Assembly: GCA_016721185.1 (NCBI GenBank)
Contig: JADKIP010000013.1
Coordinates: 1-64,000 of the forward strand
Reading direction: 5' to 3'
Origin: Candidatus Dechloromonas phosphorivorans
GTDB lineage: Bacteria; Pseudomonadota; Gammaproteobacteria; Burkholderiales; Rhodocyclaceae
Length of the DNA: 64,000 nucleotides
Shown here: positions 9,857-18,330 of the stretch, in pieces
Layout: the number at the start of each line of letters is the position of its first letter
Position numbering within the stretch: the first letter of the stretch is position 1
Program-made: the position numbers and the translations under genes
The notes under the pieces: generated by a model
The model's input: the letters and a program-made list of their open reading frames with translations, nothing else
What the model was told of the DNA's origin: nothing
The model's database searches: none

Positions 9857-9885
9857 TGGGAAACCGAATACAAACGAGAATGGGT

Positions 9886-9912
9886 CGCATTATTCTGTAA
9901 TTGAGAATCAGT
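9886..9912 (-). promoter_or_regulatory. Possible Fur box before hemP-tonB
   Basis: The AT-rich stretch containing ATTATTCTGTAATTGAGAATC about 35-55 bases upstream of the hemP start resembles the GATAATGATAATCATTATC Fur consensus, with GAGAATC as the best half. Iron control of hemP-tonB-exbBD is common. Similarity is only partial. Confidence 0.45.
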
Positions 9913-10036
9913 GTCAACAACTGACAGGCTAATTCATGCTTGGGTGATCACGGCGAAAGAGCTGATCGGTTGCGCCGAGCAAGCGACTGACCAAGCAGCC
10001 CTCAAAAAGTCAGCCGCTATCGCAATCGCCGCCGGC

Positions 10037-12163
10037 TTAAAAACTGGCGCGCAAGCCGAGCCGGAAAGTGCGCGGTTCCAGCGGATGCACCAGCTTGCCG
10101 GCGATACCACCGCCGCAACTGCCGCCCAGCGTTTCGCTGCGGGTGCAGGCGCCGCCCCAGTATTCGATGTCGTTGGCCTGCTTTTCGAAGAGGTTGAGCA
10201 CGTCGAGCGTGACCTGAAGCTTGGGGCTGAAGCGGTAGCCGGCTTTCAGGTTGGCCATCCAGAAGGCGCTCGATTTCTGCTCGGCCGTTTCCTCCAGCGC
10301 GTAGGCGCCGAGGTAGCGCAGGCGCAGGCCGCCGAACCACGGGCCGCCGTTGTCGGTGGTCAGCGCCAGCGAGGCGGTGAGCGGGATGGCATTCGGCACG
10401 TGGCGGCCGCCGTTGTCCGGGTTGGGCTCCTTGAAACGAGCCTGCGACCAGGCGATATCGGCGTCGATAATCCAGCCGTCAGCCGGCGTGATGTAGTTGG
10501 ACCATTCAACCCCGTGGCGTTGCGAGGCACCTTTCGGCTCGGTGATGCCTTCATCGCCGATGAAGACCAGCTCCGAGGCCAGTTCCATCTGCCAGATCGA
10601 CAGGCTGCTGCTCCAGCCTTTGAGCGGCGCAGCGCGCATGCCAAGTTCGCTGCCCTTGGCCTTGACGATCAGCGGCACGGCTTCGGCGGTCGAGCCATCC
10701 TGCGGATTGATCCGGGCGGTGGCGCCGCGCGCGTCGTTACTGTGGAAACCGTGCCCCCAGTTGGCGTAAAACTCGGTTTGGCCAAGCAGATTGAAAGGGC
10801 CGAAGATGACGCCGAGTTTCGGGCTAGTCTGGCCGGCATCGGTGCTGCCGCCGTTATCCATGTTGTACTGGCCGCCCAGGGCAGTGGATTTGGCGACAAT
10901 CTGGTCGCGGCGCAGGCCGAGGTTGGTGCGCAGCCAGCCGGTCCATTGCGTGCGGGCTTCGATCAGCGCGGCGACTGCGCTTTCCTCGATGCGGTCTTCA
11001 CGCACAGTGCCGGTACGGCGACGGTTTTCCGTGGTGTACAGCCCGACCTTGCTGATCCGGTCGTGGCGCAGTTGCAGGCCGGCGGTGATTTCGGTGTCTT
11101 TCCAGTTTGGCCCGAGGAACCAGCTCTGGCTGGCCTGGCCGCCCCAGACCGTGCGTTCGTCGGCCTGTTCGTGCTGGTCGCCTTGCGCACCGCTGATGTA
11201 GCCGGAGGGGGCGGAGAACAGGTTGAGTCCGTAGTCGATGACGTAAAGACTGGCCTTGCGGGCGCCTGTCGCAGTGGTCTGCGCCCAATCGCCAGCCAGG
11301 CTGTAGCGATGCGTTTTGCCGCCATCGTTGGGCGAGAGCGCACCGTAGCGGCCAATTTCACCGCTGGTAATGGCCCGTTCTGGCACGTGCTCGGTAGCTG
11401 TCCAGTCGGCCTGATAGGCCATGCCGGTCAGTGAAAAACCGTTGGCTGCCGTACCGGAAGTCAGGCGCAGCACGCCGTTGTACTTTTTGAGATTTTCCGG
11501 CTGATCCCACGGGCCGTCGTTACCGCTGACCTCGAGGGCGCCGAGCAGATTGAAGCCGTTGAATTCTTTGCCACCCGCCGCCAGTACCCGGCGGTAGTTG
11601 TTCTGGCCCAAGCCGATGTCGACAAAACTGTGGTCGAGTTGGCGCAGGTAGTCGATGCGGGCGCTACCGGTGGTCGCAAAATCGCCATCTTCGGCGGCAT
11701 AAACCCCCTTGCGATATTTGACGCTGCCGATCAGTTCGGGAATCAGGAAATTGAGGTCCATGTAGCCCTGGCCGTGGGCGTGGCTGACCATGTTGGCCGG
11801 CATGCCCATCAGGTGGGTGGCGAAGTCGCTGCCGTGGTCGAGATTGAAGCCGCGCAGAAAATACTGGTTGGCCTTGCCGTCGCCCGAGTGCTGGGTGACG
11901 ACCATGCCGGGAATGGTTTCGAGCACTTCGGCGGGGCGCAACAGCGGGCGGTTGGCGAGCTGCTTGGCGGTCACCGTGCCTTCGGTAGCCGAATCGGCGA
12001 CGCCGGTCAGATCATGGGCACCGCTGCTGACGGTGACTTCCTGCAGGGTGGGAACGCCGGCGGCGTGCAAGTTGCCGGAAAAAGCCAACATTATGGCGGT
12101 GGCAAGCAGCGACGGTTTGCCGGAGTTGCTTTGGAGGAGGCGGGCTAGAACATTCGAGGGCAT
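10037..12163 (-). CDS. TonB-dependent outer-membrane receptor under a cobalamin riboswitch (BtuB-like role)
   Basis: The start at 12163 (MPSNVLARLL) follows a GGAGAATC ribosome site and yields 708 residues; an upstream in-frame start exists but lacks such a site. A signal peptide is followed by a TonB box-like region (LQEVTVSSG), a plug domain with NQYFLRGFNLDHGSDF and a C-terminal beta barrel ending in the typical LGLRASF with terminal Phe. A cobalamin riboswitch lies upstream at 12338-12503, so the receptor is most likely for cobalamin or a related corrinoid or cobalt complex. Sequence does not closely recall E. coli BtuB, so I leave the symbol empty. HAHGQGYMD and NLDHGSDF are His-rich plug segments that could contact metal. 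Confidence 0.85.
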   Translation of the reverse strand: MPSNVLARLLQSNSGKPSLLATAIMLAFSGNLHAAGVPTLQEVTVSSGAHDLTGVADSATEGTVTAKQLANRPLLRPAEVLETIPGMVVTQHSGDGKANQYFLRGFNLDHGSDFATHLMGMPANMVSHAHGQGYMDLNFLIPELIGSVKYRKGVYAAEDGDFATTGSARIDYLRQLDHSFVDIGLGQNNYRRVLAAGGKEFNGFNLLGALEVSGNDGPWDQPENLKKYNGVLRLTSGTAANGFSLTGMAYQADWTATEHVPERAITSGEIGRYGALSPNDGGKTHRYSLAGDWAQTTATGARKASLYVIDYGLNLFSAPSGYISGAQGDQHEQADERTVWGGQASQSWFLGPNWKDTEITAGLQLRHDRISKVGLYTTENRRRTGTVREDRIEESAVAALIEARTQWTGWLRTNLGLRRDQIVAKSTALGGQYNMDNGGSTDAGQTSPKLGVIFGPFNLLGQTEFYANWGHGFHSNDARGATARINPQDGSTAEAVPLIVKAKGSELGMRAAPLKGWSSSLSIWQMELASELVFIGDEGITEPKGASQRHGVEWSNYITPADGWIIDADIAWSQARFKEPNPDNGGRHVPNAIPLTASLALTTDNGGPWFGGLRLRYLGAYALEETAEQKSSAFWMANLKAGYRFSPKLQVTLDVLNLFEKQANDIEYWGGACTRSETLGGSCGGGIAGKLVHPLEPRTFRLGLRASF

Positions 12164-12337
12164 GGTGATTCTCCGGGCGAGGGGGCGGAGAATCGAAGGG
12201 GGGCGCCGGACGCAGGGCGGCAGCAAGGGGCAAAATATCCCGATGCCGGACGAACCTCACGAACGAAAAAAAGCAGCTGCACGCACAAACCTTTCGTCAG
12301 GGACACCCCGCCCCATCTTTGGTTGGAAAGTTGTTGC

Positions 12338-12503
12338 GGCAGGTCTCCTGGCTCTCGGTTCATCGCGCTTCGCCGCCTTCCCGGTGTGACCCAGTGGCAA
12401 GAATGGCGAAGCGCTCGCCGATAACAGTTGCGGGGGCAGCTCCGGATTTCGAGTTGGACTCGGCACCGGATTCCCTTTTAATCCCCACAGTGGGGAACCT
12501 TCA
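12338..12503 (-). ncRNA. Cobalamin riboswitch (AdoCbl class) before the receptor gene
   Basis: Read on the minus strand the region has the canonical order: AAGGTTCCCC near 12503, GGGAATCCGGTG, then the B12-box core AGCTGCCCCCGCAACTGT near 12440, GCCACTGGGTCACACCGGGAAGG, and the closing GGAGACCTGCC at 12338-12348. These are the hallmark conserved blocks of cobalamin riboswitches. It lies about 175 bases upstream of the receptor start and is expected to shut off the receptor when cobalamin is plentiful. Confidence 0.93.
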
Positions 12504-12698
12504 ACAGACGCCGATTCTATTGGCATGAAGGATCAGGCGTCAAGTGTGATGCTACTACCGGTAGTGGTTTGTGTTTGGTATGGCTACTGTATACGGTATA
12601 TTCGGCTAGGGTATCAGGGCTTGTTGCCCAGGTTCAAATATCACTGGCTGGTGGTATGAACTTGGTTAGCATTGCGCCATAAATGGAGAAATAATTGA

Positions 12699-13349
12699 AT
12701 GGACAACAGCATCTGGCACGCCTGGTTCGACGGGGCGACGAAGCACAGTAATCCGGGGATTCGCGGTATCGGTGCGGTTCTTAAAGGGCCAGCCGGGCAG
12801 ATCGTCGAGATCGCTCAGGAAATCGGCCAGGGAACGAACAACGAGGCCGAATACTGCGCGCTGATGGCCGTGCTCGATGCGGCCGTTACGGCTCAGGTGC
12901 AGAATCTCATCGTCTATGGCGACAGTCAGCTCGTCATCAAGCAAGTTAACGGCGAGTGGTTGATCAACGCACCGGGGTTGGTCCATTTCTGCAAGACCGT
13001 GCTCGAACTGAAGGCTCTGATTCCAAATGTGAGCCTTCGCTGGATTCCGCGCGAAGAAAACACCGAAGCAGATGTGCTCTCGAAACGCGCCATCGGTGTT
13101 GCTGTACCTGTGCCGCTTGATCGAACCGTCTGGATGAAAATCACTGAAATTGGCAAGCCGTTTTGCTTATCCGGCGTGGCGCTGGGCAAGCGGATGGACG
13201 CCGCCAAGTTGCGCGAAGGCGGCAAGCCGACACAATTGGCCCTGGAAAAAGGCTGCGCGATCCGGGTTGAAAACAATTTCGGCCATGATGATTTTTGGCA
13301 CAGAAAACTGCTCCCGGCGGCGCTGCGTGAGGCCATGCTGCTCGATTGA
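12699..13349 (+). CDS. RNase HI-like protein with C-terminal extension
   Basis: Residues 1-130 form an RNase H fold of the RVT_3 type: HAWFDGATKHSNPG near residue 6 (first acidic residue), GTNNEAEYCALMAVL (Glu) near 45, VYGDSQLVIKQVNGEW (Asp) near 72, and PREENTEADVLSKRA (last Asp) near 115. All four acidic catalytic positions seem present, so cleavage of RNA in RNA/DNA hybrids is plausible. Residues about 135-216 form an extension with no family I recognise. The gene stands alone on the plus strand. The start follows an AGGA-poor leader (GGAGAAATAATTGA), which gives an acceptable ribosome site. Confidence 0.85.
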   Translation: MDNSIWHAWFDGATKHSNPGIRGIGAVLKGPAGQIVEIAQEIGQGTNNEAEYCALMAVLDAAVTAQVQNLIVYGDSQLVIKQVNGEWLINAPGLVHFCKTVLELKALIPNVSLRWIPREENTEADVLSKRAIGVAVPVPLDRTVWMKITEIGKPFCLSGVALGKRMDAAKLREGGKPTQLALEKGCAIRVENNFGHDDFWHRKLLPAALREAMLLD

Positions 13350-13417
13350 GCGCGGCCTGGCGTGCACTCCAGGTGCTGGAATGCACGCAAAAAATCACAG
13401 GGAGCGGCGCGGGGCGA

Positions 13418-13981
13418 TCAGTTTGGCTTGGCGCGACCATAGTTGGCCACAAAGCTGGCCTTGCCAATTGCATTCGCATTGATCATGTAGCCGGCCAGTG
13501 CTGCGGTGGAATCAGCGGGTATCTCCAGCTTGGCGGTCTTCAGGGCATAAACCGTAAAGATGTAGCGATGCGCCTTGTCACCTTGCGGCGGGCAGGCGCC
13601 GCCCCATCCTGCAACACCGAAATCGATACGCACATGGCTGGCGCCTGCGGGCAGCTTGGCGCCACCGACGGCACCGGCATCCGCCGCCAAGGCGTTCACT
13701 TCGGCTGGCAGATTGATGACGGACCAGTGCCACCAACCCGAACCAGTCGGCGCATCAGGATCGTATACGGTGACCGCAAAGCTCTTGGTGTCAGCCGGCG
13801 CGCCACGCCACTGCAAAGCCGGCGATTTGTTTTCGCCGGAACAACCAAAGCCATTGAACTCGAAACGCTTGTCGATCATGCTGCCGGGCTTGATGTCCGG
13901 GCTGCGGAGCTCGAAGTCGGCAGCCAGAGTGAAAGTCGACGTAGCGGCAAGCGCAGCAGCAAAAAGAAGTTTACGCATCAT
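13418..13981 (-). CDS. YbhB/YbcL-family (Raf kinase inhibitor-like) secreted protein
   Basis: The 187-residue product has a signal peptide (residues 1-21, MMRKLLFAAALAATSTFTLA) and a PEBP fold: PALQWRGAPADTKSFAVTVY, DPDAPTGSGWWHWSVINLPA, and GGACPPQGDKAHRYIFTVYA are the classic ligand-pocket motifs with the DPDAP and GxxPP-H-Y residues. Bacterial members are periplasmic phosphatidylethanolamine-binding-like proteins of unclear role. It is a single gene followed, about 100 bases downstream on the opposite side, by the RNase H-like gene in convergent orientation. Confidence 0.9.
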   Translation of the reverse strand: MMRKLLFAAALAATSTFTLAADFELRSPDIKPGSMIDKRFEFNGFGCSGENKSPALQWRGAPADTKSFAVTVYDPDAPTGSGWWHWSVINLPAEVNALAADAGAVGGAKLPAGASHVRIDFGVAGWGGACPPQGDKAHRYIFTVYALKTAKLEIPADSTAALAGYMINANAIGKASFVANYGRAKPN

Positions 13982-14084
13982 TGGGCACTCCAGAAAATGA
14001 GGAACGCCAATGATGACAAGATGATGCGCGGCGCGTTAGCTCAGGCGCGTCAATTGCTGTGCGCCGCAGTCCATGAGCCCGGTT

Positions 14085-14867
14085 TCAGGAGCGCAAGCGG
14101 GACGGCGCATAGCCAAAGCGCTGGCGAAATGCGGCAGAAAACCGGCTATGCGAGTTGTATCCACAACGCGCCGCGATTTCTGAAACCTGAAGATTGGATG
14201 ATTGCAGCAAGGCCATCGACGTTTCGAGGCGAGCCTCGCGCACGCATTGACTGACCGAGGTGCCTTCTTCAACCAATCTGCGCCGCAGGGTGCTGGCAGT
14301 GAGCAGGAAGGCACGCGATACGCTCGCCATCGTCCAATCAAACTCGGGGCGCTGCCCGACCAGGCGGTACACCCGGTCAGTCCAGCTCAAACTGCTCATC
14401 GGTGTAAAAACCAGGCCACGCTCGGCAAGTAGTAACAAGACTTCCTGCGCCCGGTGTTCGCGAACGGCATTTGAAACCAAGGGATCTTCAAGCGCAGCCA
14501 GGGTATGACTGAAGGTGGCCATAAAAGCCTCATCCGCTTTGGTCATCGCGCAGCTGCGCAAGACAGGGGCCGCAGCAAACTGACCAAAACGCCCAAAAAA
14601 CTGTTCAAGCAGTTGCGGCGCAAAACTGATGATGCGTGCCTGATAGGCGCCACCCGGATCAGCCTCATTGATCACATCCCATTGGGTTGAACGCGGGATG
14701 AGAAACACCTCATTGGCGCAAAACTGCTGGTCACCGTGCGGGGTGCATAAACGCTTGCGCCCAGAAATCACCCAACCCACCAGATCATCACGTACGGTGA
14801 GGGTACGCACCGTATGTGAAATACGCGTGTTGATGGTCAGGGCGGCGACGCCAGGTGGCGAGTTCAT
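14085..14867 (-). CDS. AraC-family transcriptional regulator
   Basis: The 260-residue protein has an N-terminal cupin-like sensing region (residues about 10-110, containing LCTPHGDQQFCANEVFLIPR) and a C-terminal double helix-turn-helix (about 155-260) with LETSMALLQSSNLQVSEIAA and CGYNSHSRFSAAFRQRFGYA, the AraC signature. It resembles the group in which the regulator controls a nearby gene, and the divergent or neighbouring YbhB gene at 13418-13981 is downstream in the same direction, about 100 bases away. The effector is unknown. Confidence 0.9.
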   Translation of the reverse strand: MNSPPGVAALTINTRISHTVRTLTVRDDLVGWVISGRKRLCTPHGDQQFCANEVFLIPRSTQWDVINEADPGGAYQARIISFAPQLLEQFFGRFGQFAAAPVLRSCAMTKADEAFMATFSHTLAALEDPLVSNAVREHRAQEVLLLLAERGLVFTPMSSLSWTDRVYRLVGQRPEFDWTMASVSRAFLLTASTLRRRLVEEGTSVSQCVREARLETSMALLQSSNLQVSEIAARCGYNSHSRFSAAFRQRFGYAPSRLRS

Positions 14868-15003
14868 CTAAATAAGTGCGTAATCCAAAAAAAGCCGGGT
14901 AGCCGGCGCGGGCAGCTGTAAAAAATTGGTGCTTTTAGTCAGTCGACCGTAACATTTGCCGCCTGGCGTGCTGTGGCGTCGCTCACCCCTGATTTGGGTA
15001 GCC

Positions 15004-15381
15004 TCAAGGCTTTGCGGCGGGCGCGGGGGCGTCAATCAGGCGATGGAAAGCCTCATGGACGTCAAAAAACGCCGCATCCACATCGGCCAGCTTGCCTTTG
15101 CATTTGCTTTGCAAAGCGCCAATCGCGGCGACGAGCGGGGTTGCGTCTGATGACTGGATACCCTTGGCCAATTGCTCCATGTCGGCGGCCTTGGCACAGG
15201 CGTTGCGCGAACGTTCCTTGCCGGGGCGTGCATGCCAAATCGGCGCCAGCACCGCGTGGAATGCATCAACATCTTTCGGGAAATCGTGATGATGCTGGTG
15301 CCCCGGATTTTCAGCGAGCGCAGCGGTGAGCCAAAGCGCCGACGAAGCGGCAAGAAGCATCCTGGTAAATTTGTTGATCAT
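15004..15381 (-). CDS. Secreted His-rich small protein, unknown function
   Basis: The start at 15381 (MINKFTRMLL) gives 125 residues with a clear signal peptide (residues 1-23, ending LTAALAE) and avoids an unlikely 16-residue N-terminal addition. The mature start has a histidine cluster (GHQHHHDF at about 27-34), which suggests metal binding, and two cysteines (in RNACAKA and LQSKCKGK). The rest is mostly helical with DVDAAFFDVHEAFHRLID near the C-terminus. I do not recognise the family. Given the metal-rich neighbourhood, a periplasmic metal-related role is plausible but unproven. Confidence 0.6.
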   Translation of the reverse strand: MINKFTRMLLAASSALWLTAALAENPGHQHHHDFPKDVDAFHAVLAPIWHARPGKERSRNACAKAADMEQLAKGIQSSDATPLVAAIGALQSKCKGKLADVDAAFFDVHEAFHRLIDAPAPAAKP

Positions 15382-15571
15382 GACATTCCTGAAAAAATAT
15401 AAGCCCCGAAAGTCGGAGCGATCCAACAACTATCCAAACTACCACATCAAATCATCCGGAATCTGGAAGGCAGCATACGGGTCATCCACATCAACCTCAG
15501 TGCTGGTTTTGTTCAATCGCCCAATTCTCGCTACCCAGTGCCGCCACAGCATCAGTATTATCTTCCGTGCT

Positions 15572-16429
15572 TCACCCTACCAATTTGGAAAGTTGAGGGT
15601 CATTGCGCAATAGCAAGCACCAACGGGCGACCGCCGACAGTTCGGCAGCTGGGCTGGTCATCTCGCGTACGCGGGCCCGAACTTCGGTCAGCTTCGCCTT
15701 GGCCGCCGGGTTATTGCCAGCGCCACAACGGGCTTTGGCCTTCGTAAAGTCGTCGATCAACCTGTCTACCTGCTGCCACACCTTGCGACGGGCCTCGGCC
15801 AACGGTGCATGCTCATTCAGTTTGAGCCGTTTTACCGTCTCGTTGACGCGTTTCTGCTCCCACGCAGAAGACCCAAGCATGGGAATGACCTTGCCTTCTT
15901 CATCGAAGGCAATCAGTGACACGTCGTCGTCATCAATCGGGTCAAGCAGGTAGCGCGTTTCGGATTCCTCGCATTGCTGTGCATGCGTAGAGCACAGTGA
16001 GCCATCCTTGAGCGGAAACCAGCCGCCTTTCTTGCGGTTGCCGACATTGCCGCACACGCGGAAATTCATGTAATCGAAAGCCAGCCACCAGTAGCCATCG
16101 CGCAGGCTGGTATCCAGGGCTTTGGCCTCTTTCTTGGGGCGGAAGTGTTCCACGTCATAGTGCGAGTACAGCTCGCGCACTTCTGAAAACCAGCACTTGC
16201 CTGCCGACAAGGCCAACATCCATTCCTTCAAGGCTCCCCAGTGAGTGCTGTTGGCGTCAATCAGTGCGTTGCGTTCATCACGATTTCCCGCGGCATCCAA
16301 GGCGGCCAGATCAGCCACCAGCTGGGCCGATTTCGCCAGCCAGGCATCCCATTGCGCTTGCGTCCACGGCACCCAGTTCGGGATGTCGGTATCGGTGGGC
16401 CGCTTGTGCTCCATGTCGATCCAGATCAC
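15572..16429 (-). CDS. HNH-type endonuclease, PtuB-like (Septu)
   Basis: The 285-residue protein carries an HNH-like centre: KCWFSEVREL (Cys79) followed by HYDVEHFRPKK (Asp92, His95), then GNVGNRKKGGWFPL further on. The DVEHFRPK signature is typical of the HNH nucleases (TIGR02646-like) that pair with an AAA ATPase in Septu and retron-type defence. The neighbour upstream, overlapping by 4 bases (ATGA at 16426-16429), is such an ATPase. The expected role is DNA or RNA cleavage on phage sensing, held back by the ATPase; this is known for the family and inferred here. The frame is intact. Confidence 0.8.
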   Translation of the reverse strand: MIWIDMEHKRPTDTDIPNWVPWTQAQWDAWLAKSAQLVADLAALDAAGNRDERNALIDANSTHWGALKEWMLALSAGKCWFSEVRELYSHYDVEHFRPKKEAKALDTSLRDGYWWLAFDYMNFRVCGNVGNRKKGGWFPLKDGSLCSTHAQQCEESETRYLLDPIDDDDVSLIAFDEEGKVIPMLGSSAWEQKRVNETVKRLKLNEHAPLAEARRKVWQQVDRLIDDFTKAKARCGAGNNPAAKAKLTEVRARVREMTSPAAELSAVARWCLLLRNDPQLSKLVG

Positions 16430-18329
16430 TGGCCATCCTCCTCACGCAGGATTTCGTCGATGATGGAATCGGCAATCGCATCTTGATCGGCCTGCTCCTC
16501 TGGCGTGAGCGTGGGTTTGCGGAAGCGGCGGTGTTGCGCCATCTTGCGCACGAACAGCGCGTAGTCTGGGTCACGGAAGTCGGCGGTGGAAAAACCGAGG
16601 TCGGCCAGTTCGGCAGACAAGCGGCTCAACTCGGCATCTTCCTCGGGCGTGCGCGGCGATTTCACGAACAATTCATTGCGCCGGAACAAGCGGCGCTCGG
16701 TTTGGATGTCCAGCGTGGATGAGAGGCCGCACAGCTCGCTATTGAGCAGCCCGGTCACGCCCATGCCTTGCGGGTGTTCGTCAGGCACATCCACCACCGT
16801 GCGCCCACCATCGCGGCGCAGGATATGAACCTGCTCGCGCTTGAGGCTGCCCACCATCATCGGGTCGTGGGTGGTAATGAGGATTTGCGATTGCCCTGCT
16901 GATGTATCAAAAGCGCTAGAAAACGCGCTGCTGAACGCACCGGCGTGGATATCGCCCAATACGCCTTCGATATCGTCGAAATAGCGCAGCTTCCAGATTG
17001 GGTTCAGGTGGGTGTCCGGCTCATCAAGCAGGAACAGGCAGTGGTCTTCGCGGGTGATGCGCATCAGGCCCAGCACGGTGAGCATTTGCAGCTCGCCTTC
17101 GGAGAGTTGAGTGAAACTCACCTTGCCGCCGTGCTCATCGCGTTTCTTGACGGTGATGCGTACTTCGTCGATCAGGTCGCCGATATAAGCGCCTTCGGCA
17201 TAGCGGAAGAAGCTGTCGGTGCCGCCGACCAGCTCGCCGAGTTGCTTGAGCTTGTCCTGGCTGGGCACGAACAGGTAGAGCTGCTTCTGTTTTCGCTTCG
17301 GCCACGGAAGTCGATTTGCTTGGTGGCTTCCTGCTCGATGGGTGCCCAGGCCACTTGCCAGAGCTTGTCGAGGAATTCGCTGACCACATTGCCACGCGCA
17401 TACCAGAAGCGCGAGTCGCCTTCGTTCAACTCCTGTTCGTCGAACTTGCCGCCACGGCGCTTTTCGCGCAGGCGGTGCGGCTCCTTCAACACGAACAAGG
17501 CCGACTCCAGCGATTCGATATGCAGGTTATTGAGCACCTTCTGAAACACAGGGTCGTCGGACAGCAGACAGGCTAGCAGCACCAGCTGGCTATGGCCACC
17601 ACGGCAGTAAAACAGGCGGCGCAGGCGGTCGTCGCCGAGCTGCGCAAGCCGCCCTCGATTACGTGCTTCGGTTCGCTCCAAAAATTGCGCTCTTTGCTCT
17701 TCAAAGGGCTTGAGCTCAAGCTGAATTCTGTGAAGTTCAGCAAGCTCATCACTATCCAGATCTTTTTCTTGTTTCCCGTTGAATTTACGCAGCTCTTGTT
17801 CTAGGCCTAAAAACCTTGCCGAGTCGGTGAAAGCACTCAGTGTTGCGCCTGTCAGCACCTCATCCGTGGTGATTTCCTGGCGCTGGTTGAAACGGCGCTG
17901 GTGCTCCTGAAACAAGGCTTCTATACGCTCGTTGCGGCCCGAGTAGTAGGCAAAGATGTGGGCGGGCAGCAGCTCGCGGTTTTTCAGCAGATGGCCCTGC
18001 GATTCGGCCTTGCCGTCCACCCACACATAAGGGCGCTTCTGCTTGGCGGTATCCGCCTCGATGCGCACCGCGTGGCCGCGAATGCTGTACTCCAGCGCGT
18101 AATCGAAAGCAGCTTCGCGGTCCAGATCCACATCGCGGAAGATGGTGATCAGCGCTTCGATCAGGTTGGACTTGCCGGTGCCGTTCTGGCCGATCAGGGC
18201 GTGGCTGCGGATGGGTTTGGGCTGCGCATCAGCCGACGCCCCCGCAGTGGGCGGCAAGTGCGAGGCGAAAGCAATGTCGAGATCGCGCAGATTGCGGAAG
18301 GCCGGGATACGGATGCGCAGCAGCTGCAT
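16426..18329 (-). pseudogene. AAA/ABC-type ATPase, PtuA-like (Septu), one frameshift
   Basis: The N-terminal frame from 18329 has an SMC/RecF-like start and Walker A GQNGTGKSNL (residues 47-56). The C-terminal frame carries the ABC-type signature FTQLSEGELQMLTVLGL, Walker B with the catalytic Glu (LFLLDEPDTHLNP) and the switch His (LITTHDP). The frames join if one A is added at the run 17290-17293 (minus-strand AAAA), restoring RSEKQKQLYLFVPSQ and a protein of about 634 residues. The gene starts 1 base after hsdS and overlaps the HNH gene. Family knowledge: PtuA assembles with PtuB and controls its nuclease. Confidence 0.8.
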
Positions 18330-18330
18330 A

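Noticed and set aside
9911..11434. A 507-codon open frame on the plus strand
   Set aside because: It is antisense to the riboswitch-controlled receptor, which has full domain structure on the minus strand; the plus frame has no family motifs.
15572..18329. Retron (reverse transcriptase with msr/msd) around the ATPase/HNH pair
   Set aside because: No reverse transcriptase gene is near; the pair without RT fits Septu better.
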